Below are positions 29,657 through 38,532 of a stretch of 64,000 nucleotides of DNA, in pieces. Within the stretch, counting starts at the first letter, position 1; each line of letters starts with the position of its first letter. The notes under the pieces were generated by a model that made no database searches, had not been told where the DNA came from, and saw nothing but the letters and a program-made list of their open reading frames with translations. The translations under genes and the position numbers were made by a program. Source of the stretch: Spirochaetota bacterium (GTDB lineage Bacteria > Spirochaetota > Spirochaetia > Treponematales > Treponemataceae); contig JAEXRH010000015.1 of assembly GCA_023438065.1 (NCBI GenBank), forward strand, positions 1-64,000, read 5' to 3'.

Positions 29657-30701
29657 CTGTTTCTTCCTTCTGCTTGGGCAGCTTGATAGAGTTCTTCAGG
29701 TGACTGTAATCGGTCATGCCCAGTCCGAGGTTCCATTCCTGGAGCTTCTCGCGAATTTCCTGGAGGCTCTTCTTGCCGAAGTTCCTCGTCTTGGCGATGT
29801 CGTCCTCGGTTTTCCTGGTCAGCTCACCGATCGTCCTGATGTTGGCGTTCTTGAGGCAGTTCGACGATCGAACCGAGAGCTCGAGTTCCTCGACGGGGGT
29901 GTTGAGGAGCTGCCTTACGCGCTCGTCTTCCTCGTCGAAGTCGTCGTCCTTGCCGATCTCGTTCTCGTTGAAGTTCACGAAAATCGAGAAGTGATCCTTC
30001 GCGATCTTCGCGGCCTCGGCGAGGGCGTTCTCGGGGGAAATCGTCCCGTCGGTCCAGATCTCGAGCACGAGCTTGTCGTAGTCGTTTCTCTGGCCCACGC
30101 GGCACGGCTCGATGGCGTACTTCACCTTGATGACGGGGCTGTAGATCGCGTCCATCGGGATGGTCCCGACGACCTCGATATAGCGCTCGTTGACCTCGGC
30201 GGGAACGTAGCCCCGACCGAAGTCCACCTGCACCTCGAACTCGACCCTGCCGCCTTCCATCATCGTGAGGATGTGGGCAGGCTTGCTGAGGATCTCGAGC
30301 TGGCTGTCGCGCGCGAGCTGGTCGCTCGTGACGGTCACCGGGCCCTTGAATTCGTACAGGAAGGTGTCCTGCTCCACGTCCTCGGGAAGCCGCAAACGAA
30401 TCTGTTTCAGATTATTGAGGACTTCCAGGGTATCTTCCACGACGTTCGGAATCGTCTCGAATTCGCTGGAAATATTGTGGGGCACTCCGTCCGCGTCATA
30501 CGAGGTGATCTTGACCGCCGAAACGGCATAACCCTGTATGGACGAAAGGAGCACGCGCCTGAGCGTATTTCCGACCGTGGTTCCGAAACCGGTTTCGAAG
30601 GGAGAAGCCACAAATTTGCCGTAATCGGACGTCGAGACATCGTGCTCGAAGGTGAGTCCCTTCGGCTTTTTGAATCCTTTAAGCAGATTTTTGCGGGCCA
30701 T
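29646..30701 (-). CDS. rpoA: DNA-directed RNA polymerase subunit alpha
   Basis: 351 aa. N-terminal assembly domain (GTTVGNTLRRVLLSSIQGYAV region) and C-terminal helix-hairpin-helix domain that contacts UP elements and activators (LSVRSSNCLKNANIRTIGEL, near 270). The two domains are joined by an acidic linker (GKDDDFDEEDERV). Lies between rpsD and rplQ as in a standard alpha operon. Confidence 0.98.
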   Translation of the reverse strand: MARKNLLKGFKKPKGLTFEHDVSTSDYGKFVASPFETGFGTTVGNTLRRVLLSSIQGYAVSAVKITSYDADGVPHNISSEFETIPNVVEDTLEVLNNLKQIRLRLPEDVEQDTFLYEFKGPVTVTSDQLARDSQLEILSKPAHILTMMEGGRVEFEVQVDFGRGYVPAEVNERYIEVVGTIPMDAIYSPVIKVKYAIEPCRVGQRNDYDKLVLEIWTDGTISPENALAEAAKIAKDHFSIFVNFNENEIGKDDDFDEEDERVRQLLNTPVEELELSVRSSNCLKNANIRTIGELTRKTEDDIAKTRNFGKKSLQEIREKLQEWNLGLGMTDYSHLKNSIKLPKQKEETDEA

Positions 30702-30712
30702 TCGAACTCCTC

Positions 30713-31348
30713 TTACTTAGAATAGAGCTCGACCACGAGCTGTTCTTTAATGTCCGCGAGATCGGTAACGTCGACGCGCCGGGGCACGGAGACGAACGTT
30801 CCCTTGCAGGCATCCGCGTCAAGGTTGATCCAGGGCATAACGCCGGACTTGGAGACTTCCTTGAGGGCGTCCTTGATCACGTTGAGCTTCTTGCTCGCTT
30901 CCTTCACCTCGATCACGTCGCCGGCCTTAACGATATAGCTCGGGATGTTCACGGGCTTGCCGTTCACGAGGATGTGGCCGTGACCGACGATCTGGCGGGC
31001 CTGGTTGCGGTTCGCGGCGAAGTGCATGCGGTACGCGACGTTGTCGAGTCTGCGCTCGAGGAGACCGATGAGGTTCTCGCCGGTAACGCCGGGCATGCGA
31101 AGCGCCTTCTCGAAGAAGATGCGGAACTGCTTCTCGAGCATGCCGTACATCCTCTTGATCCGCTGCTTCTCGCGGAGCTGAACGCCGTAATCGCTCCTCT
31201 TGCCGGTGCGGGCCTTGGGGTCCTTTCCGGGTATGGGGCGCTTCTTGTTGATGGGGCACTTGTCGCTCTTGCAGCGGTCGCCCTTGAGGAAGAGCTTCTT
31301 CTGCTCGGCGCGGCAAAGCCTGCAAAGGGGTCCTGTGTATCTAGCCAT
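30713..31348 (-). CDS. rpsD: 30S ribosomal protein S4 (zinc-binding form)
   Basis: 211 aa. Nucleates 16S rRNA folding. The N-terminus keeps a four-cysteine zinc site (CRLC at 9-12, then CKSDKC), the C+ form of S4. The S4 RNA-binding domain (LERRLDNVAYRMHFAANRNQARQIV) is intact. Situated between rpsK and rpoA, which suits its usual autoregulatory role in the alpha operon, though no leader pseudoknot was identified. Confidence 0.97.
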   Translation of the reverse strand: MARYTGPLCRLCRAEQKKLFLKGDRCKSDKCPINKKRPIPGKDPKARTGKRSDYGVQLREKQRIKRMYGMLEKQFRIFFEKALRMPGVTGENLIGLLERRLDNVAYRMHFAANRNQARQIVGHGHILVNGKPVNIPSYIVKAGDVIEVKEASKKLNVIKDALKEVSKSGVMPWINLDADACKGTFVSVPRRVDVTDLADIKEQLVVELYSK

Positions 31349-31362
31349 CTATCTCTCCTTCG

Positions 31363-31743
31363 TCAGATGCGCCGTGTCTTGCGCGGGCGGCAGCCGTTGT
31401 GCGGGATGGGGGTGACGTCGCTGATGGACTTCACCTTCAGGCCGAGGGCTCCGAGGGAGCGGACGGCGGACTCGCGACCGACGCCAGGACCCTTTACGAA
31501 CACGTGCACTTCCCGGAGGCCATAGGTAAGGGCCTTCTGGACCGCAGTTTCGGCGACAGTCTGGGCCGCGAAGGGCGTAGACTTCTTTGCGCCGTTAAAA
31601 CCGAGACCGCCGGAAGAAGCCCAGGACAGGGCGTTTCCCTTGAGGTCGGTTATGGTGACGATCGTGTTATTGAACGTCGCCTGGATGTATACATTGCCTT
31701 CGTATACGCTCTTTTTTTCTTTCCGTTTCTTTACGGTTGCCAC
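31363..31743 (-). CDS. rpsK: 30S ribosomal protein S11
   Basis: 126 aa. Platform protein of the 30S subunit. Typical blocks: YIQATFNNTIVTITDLKGN, SSGGLGFNGAKKSTPFAAQ and the C-terminal SISDVTPIPHNGCRPRKTRR. Follows rpsM with a 24-nt gap. Confidence 0.98.
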   Translation of the reverse strand: MATVKKRKEKKSVYEGNVYIQATFNNTIVTITDLKGNALSWASSGGLGFNGAKKSTPFAAQTVAETAVQKALTYGLREVHVFVKGPGVGRESAVRSLGALGLKVKSISDVTPIPHNGCRPRKTRRI

Positions 31744-31767
31744 GTTAGTAGTCCCTCCAATTACCGA

Positions 31768-32133
31768 TTACTTCTTCTTGCCCGCGACGGTCTTTTTCTT
31801 GCCCTTTCGCGTGCGAGAATTCGTCCGGGTGCGCTGACCGCGGACGGGGAGACCCTTTCTGTGCCGGAGACCCCGGTAACAGCCAATGTCCATGAGACGC
31901 TTGATGTTGAGACCGATCTCCGTCCGGAGGCGACCCTCGACCTTGTACTCGGTATCGATAACCGTGGTAATGGCCTTGAGTTCGTCCTGGGAGAGATCGT
32001 TCATCATGCGCATGGTGTCGATCTTGGCCTTGGCGCAGATATCCTCCGCGGACTGGCGACCGATACCGTAGATGTAGGTCAACGCGATGTTTACGTGCTT
32101 GTTAGGGAGGTCGACTCCCGCAATTCGAGCCAT
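31768..32133 (-). CDS. rpsM: 30S ribosomal protein S13
   Basis: 121 aa. Head protein forming bridges to the 50S and contacting P-site tRNA. Starts MARIAGVDLPNKHVNIALTY, has the helix-hairpin-helix IYGIGRQSA, and ends in a basic tail with GQRTRTNSRTRKGKKK. Full length. Confidence 0.98.
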   Translation of the reverse strand: MARIAGVDLPNKHVNIALTYIYGIGRQSAEDICAKAKIDTMRMMNDLSQDELKAITTVIDTEYKVEGRLRTEIGLNIKRLMDIGCYRGLRHRKGLPVRGQRTRTNSRTRKGKKKTVAGKKK

Positions 32134-32145
32134 TCTATACCTCCA

Positions 32146-32259
32146 TCAGCCCTGGCGCTGCTTGTGCTTGGGATTGATGCAGATGATCCTGACGATTCCG
32201 CGCCTTCGGATGACCTTGCACTTATCGCATATGGGCTTTACGCTCGTTCGTACCTTCAT
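32146..32259 (-). CDS. rpmJ: 50S ribosomal protein L36
   Basis: 37 aa, the normal size. Zinc ligands are in CDKC and the later CINPKH (C-x2-C ... C-x4-H). Start MKVRTSVKPICDKCK is typical. It sits directly between secY and rpsM; infA, map and adk, found here in many bacteria, are missing. Confidence 0.97.
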   Translation of the reverse strand: MKVRTSVKPICDKCKVIRRRGIVRIICINPKHKQRQG

Positions 32260-32308
32260 GATAAATCCTCCGAGAAAGGGGCAGTATACCCCTTTCTCAA
32301 AATTCTTT

Positions 32309-33625
32309 CTACAGGTTGCGAGACCTGATCTTTCCTTTTTTCGTCAGACCCTCGTGGTGGTGCATCTTCAGTTGCGCCTCTACCTGACTCATGGTATCGA
32401 GATCGACGCCGACGAGGATCAGGAGGGACGTACCGCCCATCAACATGGAAATGGTCTGGGGGAACCCGAACATGTTCTGGATGATGGTGGGAAGCACCGC
32501 GATGAGCGACAGATACAGCGAACCGGGAAGAATCAGACGATTCAGGATCCGCTGCATGTAGTCTTCCGTCTTGTCAGTGCGGATGCCGGGAATCGAGCCG
32601 CCGTTTTCCCGGATCTGCTTCGCGATTTCAGTGGGGTTCAGGGTAACCTGAGTGTAGAAGTACGCGAAGAAGACAATAAGAAGGACATAGAGAACGTTAT
32701 ACCAGATTCCGTGCGGCCTGAGGAACATCGCGAGGCCGTTGAGCCACTTGACGTTTTGCCCCATGCTTCCGGCGATCTGGAGGGGGAAGGTCAGGAATGA
32801 GGAAGCGAAGATGACCGGGATAACACCGGACGGGTTGATCTTGAACGGAATATAGGTATTCTGTCCGCCGTACATCTTTCTTCCGACGACCCTCTTTGCG
32901 TAATGAACCGGTATTTTCCGCTGGCCCTGCTGCTCGTACACGACGAGCGCGACGACCACCGCGAACATCGCGAGCGCGAGAAGGACGAACACGAGGTTGA
33001 GTTCCCCGCGCTGGACCAACCGGCCGAGCTCGACGAGCGCGGTCGGAAGCCGGGCGACGATACCGGCGAAGATCAGCATCGAGATACCGTTTCCGATGCC
33101 CCGATTGGTGATCTGCTCGCCGATCCACACGGTCACCATGGTTCCCGTCGTGACGGTGAGCATGGCGATGAGCGTGTACGCAGTCCGGTTGATGACGATG
33201 GCGTTCGGGATGCTCGCCGCGTACACGGTGACCGCGTACGACTGGATGAGCGCCACGACGATCGTGGTGATCCGGGTCCACTGCTGGATTTTGCGCCGGC
33301 CGCCATCTTCCTCCGCGATCTTTTTGAGGCTCGGGAAGATGATCAGCGCGAGCTGCATAAGGATCTGGGTGGAGATATACGGCGTAACGCCAAGCATGAA
33401 TATCGCGAAGTTCGAGAAAGCGCCGCCCGCGAAGAAGTCCATGTAATCAACGAACGCGTTTCCCTGAACCTGCGACTTGAAGAACGAAGTGAGGGCGTGC
33501 GGGTCGATCCCGGGCAACGTCAGTATCGAACCAAGGCGAAAGATAGCGAGCATTATCAGCGTGAAGAAGATCCTCTCGCGCAGTTCCTTGATCCTGAACA
33601 TGTTTACTAATGCATTGTTTGCCAT
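32309..33625 (-). CDS. secY: Protein translocase subunit SecY
   Basis: 438 aa with ten transmembrane helices; the channel of the Sec translocon. Family motifs include GIDPHALTSFF, NRGIGNGISMLIFAGIV and the C-terminal LVGVDLDTMSQVEAQL. The ATG at 33625 (MANNALVNMF) is favoured; an ATT-initiated extension to 33640 is implausible. SecE is encoded separately at 58840. Confidence 0.97.
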   Translation of the reverse strand: MANNALVNMFRIKELRERIFFTLIMLAIFRLGSILTLPGIDPHALTSFFKSQVQGNAFVDYMDFFAGGAFSNFAIFMLGVTPYISTQILMQLALIIFPSLKKIAEEDGGRRKIQQWTRITTIVVALIQSYAVTVYAASIPNAIVINRTAYTLIAMLTVTTGTMVTVWIGEQITNRGIGNGISMLIFAGIVARLPTALVELGRLVQRGELNLVFVLLALAMFAVVVALVVYEQQGQRKIPVHYAKRVVGRKMYGGQNTYIPFKINPSGVIPVIFASSFLTFPLQIAGSMGQNVKWLNGLAMFLRPHGIWYNVLYVLLIVFFAYFYTQVTLNPTEIAKQIRENGGSIPGIRTDKTEDYMQRILNRLILPGSLYLSLIAVLPTIIQNMFGFPQTISMLMGGTSLLILVGVDLDTMSQVEAQLKMHHHEGLTKKGKIRSRNL

Positions 33626-33646
33626 TTTTTCTGCACCCAATCCCGT

Positions 33647-34114
33647 TTATTTGGCGTCCGCTGCGGGAGCGCCGGTATCGACCACGGTACCGCCGGCCTT
33701 CTCGATCTTGGCCTTGGCCGAGGCGGAAACCTTATCGACGGATACGGTCAGTTTCTTCGTGAGCTCCCCGTCGCCGAGGACCTTCACGAGGGATACCTTC
33801 TTGAGAAGGCCCTTCGCGATGAGGGTCTCGACGCTTACGGTCTCGCCCGCCTCGTAGCGGGTCTCGATCTCGGAGAGATTAAACACCTCGTAATCCTTGC
33901 GGAACAGGTAGTTCGAGAAACCGCGCTTGGCGATGCGGCGGTACAGGGGCATCTGACCGCCCTCGAAACCGACGTAAACCTTTCCGCCGGAACGCGACTG
34001 CTGACCCTTGTTTCCGCGGCCGGCGGTAGTACCGCGACCGGAGGAGGATCCGCGTCCGACGATGCGCTTTTTCTTGTTAGCCCCTTCCGGAGCGTACAGA
34101 TTAAAATCAGACAT
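33647..34114 (-). CDS. rplO: 50S ribosomal protein L15
   Basis: 155 aa. N-terminal Gly/Arg/Lys-rich extension (GRGSSSGRGTTAGRGNKGQQ) that threads into 23S rRNA, then GFEGGQMPLYRRIAKRGFSN. The C-terminus ends in a short Ala-rich stretch. Immediately after rpmD. Confidence 0.97.
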   Translation of the reverse strand: MSDFNLYAPEGANKKKRIVGRGSSSGRGTTAGRGNKGQQSRSGGKVYVGFEGGQMPLYRRIAKRGFSNYLFRKDYEVFNLSEIETRYEAGETVSVETLIAKGLLKKVSLVKVLGDGELTKKLTVSVDKVSASAKAKIEKAGGTVVDTGAPAADAK

Positions 34115-34297
34115 TTACTTGGTCTCCTTGACTTCGACCAGGTGCTTCACGGCGGCAACCATCCCGAGGATCGGGGCAGTCGCCTCGTGCTCTACCGTCG
34201 AATTGAGCTTCTTCAAGCCCAGAGAACGGACCGTCGCCTTGACTTTCGGCTTCTGGCCGATGGTGCTTCGGACGAGCGTAACGCAAATCTTTGCCAT
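34115..34297 (-). CDS. rpmD: 50S ribosomal protein L30
   Basis: 60 aa, the usual bacterial length. VTLVRSTIGQKPKVKATVRS and LGLKKLNSTVEHEATAPILGM match the family. Placed between rpsE and rplO, stop directly abutting the rplO start. Confidence 0.96.
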   Translation of the reverse strand: MAKICVTLVRSTIGQKPKVKATVRSLGLKKLNSTVEHEATAPILGMVAAVKHLVEVKETK

Positions 34298-34301
34298 CTT
34301 G

Positions 34302-34814
34302 TTAACCCCACAGATCCTTCAGGGTCTTGCCCCGGTTCTTGGCGACAGACTTCGCGTCCATCAGCTTCTTGATGGCCTCGAAGGTCGCGCGGATGACGTT
34401 CACGGAACTGTTGGCTCCAAGGCTCTTGGAAAGCACGTCCGTGGCCCCAGCGGCCTCGAGCACGGCGCGAACCGCGCCACCGGCGATAAGGCCGGTTCCC
34501 GAGCAGGCGGGCTTGAGAAGGACGGAAGAGCTCTTGAAGTCAGCCTGAATCTCGTGCGGGATGGTTCCGTTCTTTATCGGAACGTACACCATGTTGCGCT
34601 TGGCCTTGTCGATGCTCTTGCGGATGGCCTCGGTGACGTCGTTCGCCTTGCCGAAGCCGAAGCCGACCTTGCCCTTCTGGTCGCCCACGACAGTGAGCGC
34701 CGAGAAGGAGAAGCGGCGTCCGCCCTTGACGACCTTCGCGGTGCGGTTGAGCTTGACGAGTTTTTCGACGAATTCCTTCGGCTCTCTCTCTTTGTTGTAG
34801 TCTTTGTGCTCCAT
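34302..34814 (-). CDS. rpsE: 30S ribosomal protein S5
   Basis: 170 aa. Double-stranded RNA-binding N-domain (GGRRFSFSALTVVGDQKGKV) and C-domain (ACSGTGLIAGGAVRAVLEAAG). The ATG at 34814 has AGGAG 5 nt upstream; an in-frame GTG two codons earlier is less likely. Confidence 0.97.
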   Translation of the reverse strand: MEHKDYNKEREPKEFVEKLVKLNRTAKVVKGGRRFSFSALTVVGDQKGKVGFGFGKANDVTEAIRKSIDKAKRNMVYVPIKNGTIPHEIQADFKSSSVLLKPACSGTGLIAGGAVRAVLEAAGATDVLSKSLGANSSVNVIRATFEAIKKLMDAKSVAKNRGKTLKDLWG

Positions 34815-34822
34815 AACCACTC

Positions 34823-35185
34823 CTAGAAGGCGATACCCGCGGAGCGGGCACCGTCAGCTATGGCCTTCACTACGCCATGGTAGAGATAGCCGTTTCGATC
34901 GAACACGACGGTGTCGATCTTCTTTTCCTTGAGGCGGCGGCCGATTTCCTCGCCGACCTTCGTGCCCGAGGCGACGTTCGCCTTGAGCGCGGAAAGGTCC
35001 TTCTCGAGCGTGGAAACCGCGGCGAGCGTGGTTCCGGCGTCATCGTCGATCACCTGGACGAACAGGTTGCTGTTCGAACGGGTAACCGTCATGCGCGGGC
35101 GGGCGGCGGTGCCGTGGAGCCGCTTGCGGATGTGCACCTTTCTTTTGAGCCGCTTTCTGTCTTTATCGTTAAGTTTCTTGAACAT
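34823..35185 (-). CDS. rplR: 50S ribosomal protein L18
   Basis: 120 aa. Binds 5S rRNA with L5 and L25. RKVHIRKRLHGTAARPRMTV near the N-terminus and FDRNGYLYHGVVKAIADGAR at the C-terminus are diagnostic. Standard position between rplF and rpsE. Confidence 0.97.
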   Translation of the reverse strand: MFKKLNDKDRKRLKRKVHIRKRLHGTAARPRMTVTRSNSNLFVQVIDDDAGTTLAAVSTLEKDLSALKANVASGTKVGEEIGRRLKEKKIDTVVFDRNGYLYHGVVKAIADGARSAGIAF

Positions 35186-35196
35186 GTCCCTAACCC

Positions 35197-35736
35197 TTAT
35201 TTGACGCCGGACTTTCCGACTTTCCGCTTGATGACTTCGTCTTCATAGCGAATTCCCTTTCCCTTGTAGGGTTCGGGACCGCGAAGTTTGCGGACTTCCG
35301 CGGCGAACTCGCCAACCTGGTCCTTGCGGATACCGGAGATGGTGATCTTGCCCTGCGCGTCGGCGACGACGGTGAGACCCTCGGGGATTCCCGCGATGAA
35401 GTCGGTCGAATAGCCGAGATTGAGGACAAGGAGCTTGCCCTGTACCTCAGCGCGGTATCCGACGCCGTTCACCACGAGGCTCTTCGAGAAGCCCGAGCTT
35501 ACGCCGACGACCATGTTATTGAGAAGGTTCCGGTAGAGTCCGTGGTTCGCACGGGACTGCTTGGCGTCATCCTTCCTGGTCACGAGCGCCTGGGCGCCCT
35601 CGACCTTGATCTCGACGGAGGGATCGTAGGACTGCGAGAGCTTGCCCTTGGGACCCTCGACGGTGAAAGAATCAGCCGCGACGGTTACCTTGACGCCCGC
35701 CGGAATGGCGACGGGGAGCTTTCCGATTCTTGACAT
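35197..35736 (-). CDS. rplF: 50S ribosomal protein L6
   Basis: 179 aa. Starts MSRIGKLPVAIPAGVKVTV and ends with the conserved RGPEPYKGKGIRYEDEVI followed by RKVGKS. Two related L6 halves are visible. Standard length and position after rpsH. Confidence 0.98.
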   Translation of the reverse strand: MSRIGKLPVAIPAGVKVTVAADSFTVEGPKGKLSQSYDPSVEIKVEGAQALVTRKDDAKQSRANHGLYRNLLNNMVVGVSSGFSKSLVVNGVGYRAEVQGKLLVLNLGYSTDFIAGIPEGLTVVADAQGKITISGIRKDQVGEFAAEVRKLRGPEPYKGKGIRYEDEVIKRKVGKSGVK

Positions 35737-35746
35737 CGCTATCCCC

Positions 35747-36145
35747 TTACCAAACCTTGCAGATCAGCTCGCCGCCGACCTGCTTCTCCTGGGCTTTCTT
35801 ACCGGTGGTAACGCCCAAAGAGGTGGAAACGATGACCGTACCGTATCCGTTGAAAACACGGGGGAGGTCCTTGTAGCCGGCATACACGCGGCGTCCGGGG
35901 GTCGAGACCTTCTCGAGCCCGTGGATCACCGGGGTGTTCTTGTCGTCATACTTGAGGAAAACGCGGATGCAATTGGCGCCATCCTGGTTAACCTTCTTGA
36001 AATTCTTGATATACCCTTCGGTCTTAAGGATCTTGACGATCTCAAGCTTGAGTTTGGAGGCGGGAATGTCCACCTTTTCGTGGCGGGCCATTACCGCATT
36101 CCGGACCTTGGTTAGCATATCTGCTACGGGATCTGAAACGCTCAT
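35747..36145 (-). CDS. rpsH: 30S ribosomal protein S8
   Basis: 132 aa. DPVADMLTKVRNAVMARHEK at the N-terminus and TSLGVTTGKKAQEKQVGGEL at the C-terminus, the segments that bind 16S rRNA helix 21. It often represses the spc operon; no binding site was sought in detail. Confidence 0.98.
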   Translation of the reverse strand: MSVSDPVADMLTKVRNAVMARHEKVDIPASKLKLEIVKILKTEGYIKNFKKVNQDGANCIRVFLKYDDKNTPVIHGLEKVSTPGRRVYAGYKDLPRVFNGYGTVIVSTSLGVTTGKKAQEKQVGGELICKVW

Positions 36146-36159
36146 TCTCTTCCTCCCTA

Positions 36160-36345
36160 CTACCAGCTCGACTTAGTGACGCCTGGGATCAGGCCCTCAC
36201 TAGCCAACTTCCGGAAACAAACGCGGCACATTTGGTATTTCCGGAGATATCCGCGCGGCCTGCCGCAAACCCTGCACCGGTTGTATTTCCGGGTCGAATA
36301 CTTCGGGGTCGCGTTAGCCTTATTGATCATCGCTGTTGTAGCCAT
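36160..36345 (-). CDS. rpsN: 30S ribosomal protein S14, zinc-binding (type Z)
   Basis: 61 aa, the short form of S14. Zinc site CRVC...CRVC (residues 24-27 and 39-42), C-terminal GLIPGVTKSSW. The non-zinc long form is not seen in this window. The start at 36345 matches type-Z proteins of other bacteria. Confidence 0.96.
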   Translation of the reverse strand: MATTAMINKANATPKYSTRKYNRCRVCGRPRGYLRKYQMCRVCFRKLASEGLIPGVTKSSW

Positions 36346-36352
36346 GAATTCC

Positions 36353-36904
36353 TCACTTCCTGAAGGGCATACCGAACTTCGTGAGGAGGGCTTTCGCCTC
36401 CGCGTCGGTCCGGGCGGTGGTCACCATGTTGATATTCAAACCGGCGATGCGTTCGATCTTGTCGAAGTCGATCTCCGGGAAAATGATCTGTTCGGTGATA
36501 CCGAGGGAATAATTGCCGTGGCCGTCGAACCCGTTCGGGTTGATGCCGCGGAAATCCTTGACGCGGGGAAGCGCCACGTTCACGAAGCGGTCGAGGAACT
36601 CGTACATCTTCGCGCCGCGGAGCGTCACCATGACGCCAATCTCCTGGCCCTCGCGAAGCTTGAAATTCGCGATGCTTTTCTTAGCCTTGGTCTTTACGGC
36701 CCTTTGCCCGGTGATGAGCCCAAGGTCGGTCGCCGCGGCGTCAAGGAGTTTCTTGTTCGCGATAGCCTCGCCGATACCCATGCTGATCACGATCTTGGTG
36801 AGCTTCGGGGTCTGCATGGCCGAGGTATAACCGAGTTCCTTGAAGAGCTCGGGCGCGATCTTTTCCTGATAGACTTTCTTAAGCCGAGGTATGTAATTAC
36901 TCAT
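36353..36904 (-). CDS. rplE: 50S ribosomal protein L5
   Basis: 183 aa. Contacts 5S rRNA and P-site tRNA. Family blocks KIVISMGIGEA, LREGQEIGVMVTLRGAKMYEF and GNYSLGITEQIIFPEIDFD are present. The ATG at 36904 overlaps the rplX stop by one base (TAATG). Confidence 0.97.
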   Translation of the reverse strand: MSNYIPRLKKVYQEKIAPELFKELGYTSAMQTPKLTKIVISMGIGEAIANKKLLDAAATDLGLITGQRAVKTKAKKSIANFKLREGQEIGVMVTLRGAKMYEFLDRFVNVALPRVKDFRGINPNGFDGHGNYSLGITEQIIFPEIDFDKIERIAGLNINMVTTARTDAEAKALLTKFGMPFRK

Positions 36905-37218
36905 TACAGCGCTTCTCCACATTTCCGGCAGACGCGAGTCTTCTTGTCGCCGTCGATTTTGTACCCGATCTTGGTCGGTCCGCATTTCTTGCAGACGATC
37001 ATGACGTTGGATACGTGAATCGGAGCTTCGATCTCGACGATGCCGCCGCGATCCTGCTGACTGCGCTTCTTCATGGCCTTCTTGACGAGGTTGGCCCCGG
37101 CGACGATCACGCGATCCTTATCTCGGATGACGCGAACGATCTTTCCGCGCTTGCCTTTGTCCTTTCCGGCGATGATCTCGACCGTGTCGTCCTTCCGGAT
37201 CTTGAATTTCTTTTCCAT
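36904..37218 (-). CDS. rplX: 50S ribosomal protein L24
   Basis: 104 aa. KOW motif in the N-terminal half (IAGKDKGKRGKIVRV), followed by GGIVEIEAPIHVSNVMIVC and a CKKCG...CRKCG pair at the C-terminus that may bind zinc. Assembly initiator protein of the 50S. Overlaps rplE by one base. Confidence 0.97.
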   Translation of the reverse strand: MEKKFKIRKDDTVEIIAGKDKGKRGKIVRVIRDKDRVIVAGANLVKKAMKKRSQQDRGGIVEIEAPIHVSNVMIVCKKCGPTKIGYKIDGDKKTRVCRKCGEAL

Positions 37219-37230
37219 TCTTCAATCTCC

Positions 37231-37599
37231 TTACAGAACTTCCGGAGCGAGCGAAACGATCTTCATGTAGTCCATGTCGCGAAGCTCGCGAGCCACGGGC
37301 CCGAAAATGCGCTTGCCCTTGGGGTTCTTGTTCGCGTCGATGATAACGCAGGCGTTGTCGTCGAAGCGGATATAAGTACCGTCGGGGCGGCGATATTCCT
37401 TCGAGATGCGGACGATGACCGCTTTCTCCACGGAACCCTTCTTGATCGTCGAGGTCGGGAGAGCGTCCTTGACCGCGACTACGATGATGTCACCGATGCT
37501 GGCATACCGGCGGTGCGAGCCGCCGATTACCTTGATACACTCGACGAGCTTCGCGCCCGAGTTGTCGGCAACGTTCAACCGTGATTGCATTTGAATCAT
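37231..37599 (-). CDS. rplN: 50S ribosomal protein L14
   Basis: 122 aa. MIQMQSRLNVADNSGAKLVE at the start, GDIIVVAVKDALP and RIFGPVARELRDMDYMKIVS later; a full-length, highly conserved L14 lining the subunit interface. Confidence 0.98.
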   Translation of the reverse strand: MIQMQSRLNVADNSGAKLVECIKVIGGSHRRYASIGDIIVVAVKDALPTSTIKKGSVEKAVIVRISKEYRRPDGTYIRFDDNACVIIDANKNPKGKRIFGPVARELRDMDYMKIVSLAPEVL

Positions 37600-37613
37600 T
37601 TGCTGCTCCTCGT

Positions 37614-37880
37614 TTACTTAGCCCGCTCGACGATTTCAACAAGCCGCCAGCACTTGTCCTTGCTGACCGGCCTGCACTCCTGGATGCGGACGGTATCGCC
37701 CACATGCGCGTCGTTCTTCTCGTCGTGCGCCTTGTACTTCTTGCTGCGAGAGACGTACTTCTTGTACAGTCCATGAAGTTTCTTGGTCGAGACCTGGACG
37801 ACGACGGTCTTATCCATCTTGTCGCTGGTCACGATCCCAACAAACTCGCGGTTCCCGCTCGTCTTGACTTGTTCTTCCAC
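37614..37880 (-). CDS. rpsQ: 30S ribosomal protein S17
   Basis: 88 aa. OB-fold 16S rRNA-binding protein; GIVTSDKMDKTVVVQVSTKK and VGDTVRIQECRPVSKDKCWR are the conserved segments. Located between rpmC and rplN. Confidence 0.97.
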   Translation of the reverse strand: MEEQVKTSGNREFVGIVTSDKMDKTVVVQVSTKKLHGLYKKYVSRSKKYKAHDEKNDAHVGDTVRIQECRPVSKDKCWRLVEIVERAK

Positions 37881-37890
37881 GGGCCTGCTC

Positions 37891-38097
37891 CTACTTGTTT
37901 CCCTGCGCGGTGATATCGGCGAGCCGGATAAGGGTATTCAGCTTGGCGATGTCGCGGCGGATATTCCGCTTCTGCAGGGGATTTTCCAAATGTCCGATAA
38001 CCTTCTGGAAACGGATATCCATGTACTTCTTGTTGAGCTCGTCTCGCTTGGCGACCATTTCGGCGTAAGACATCGCTTTAAGTTCTTTCTTCTTCAT
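37891..38097 (-). CDS. rpmC: 50S ribosomal protein L29
   Basis: 68 aa. Two-helix hairpin near the exit tunnel. KKYMDIRFQKVIGHLENPLQ followed by RDIAKLNTLI is diagnostic. Good spacing to rplP upstream (12 nt). Confidence 0.95.
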   Translation of the reverse strand: MKKKELKAMSYAEMVAKRDELNKKYMDIRFQKVIGHLENPLQKRNIRRDIAKLNTLIRLADITAQGNK

Positions 38098-38109
38098 CTT
38101 ATGCCTCCA

Positions 38110-38529
38110 TTACTCCTGCGAGGGCTTCTCGGCGAACTTCGTCTTGAACGGAAGCTTGCTTCCGGCAAGATGCATCGCCTCGGCCGCGAGCTCGCGATCG
38201 ATGCCGGCCATCTCGAAAAGGATGGTACCCGGCTTGATGACGGCGACCCAGTACTCGGGGGCGCCCTTTCCCTTACCCATTCGAACCTCAAGCGGCTTCT
38301 TGCAGAAGGGCTTGTCGGGGAATACGCGAACCCAGAGCTTTCCGCCGCGCTTTACCTTGCGGTTGAGCGCGACACGAGCGGCCTCGAGCTGGCGGTTGGT
38401 GAGCCAAAACGGCTCGAGGGAAACGAGGGCGAAATCGCCGAAATCGATATTGTTTCCCCGGGTAGCGTTGCCTTTGACCCGGCCGCGCTGTACCTTCCGG
38501 TATTTTACTCTCTTCGGGCTAAGTGCCAT
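38110..38529 (-). CDS. rplP: 50S ribosomal protein L16
   Basis: 139 aa. MALSPKRVKYRKVQRGRVKG at the start; GGKLWVRVFPDKPFCKKPLE and RMGKGKGAPEYWVAVIKPG in the core. Near the A-site and 5S rRNA. Complete. Confidence 0.98.
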   Translation of the reverse strand: MALSPKRVKYRKVQRGRVKGNATRGNNIDFGDFALVSLEPFWLTNRQLEAARVALNRKVKRGGKLWVRVFPDKPFCKKPLEVRMGKGKGAPEYWVAVIKPGTILFEMAGIDRELAAEAMHLAGSKLPFKTKFAEKPSQE

Positions 38530-38532
38530 GAT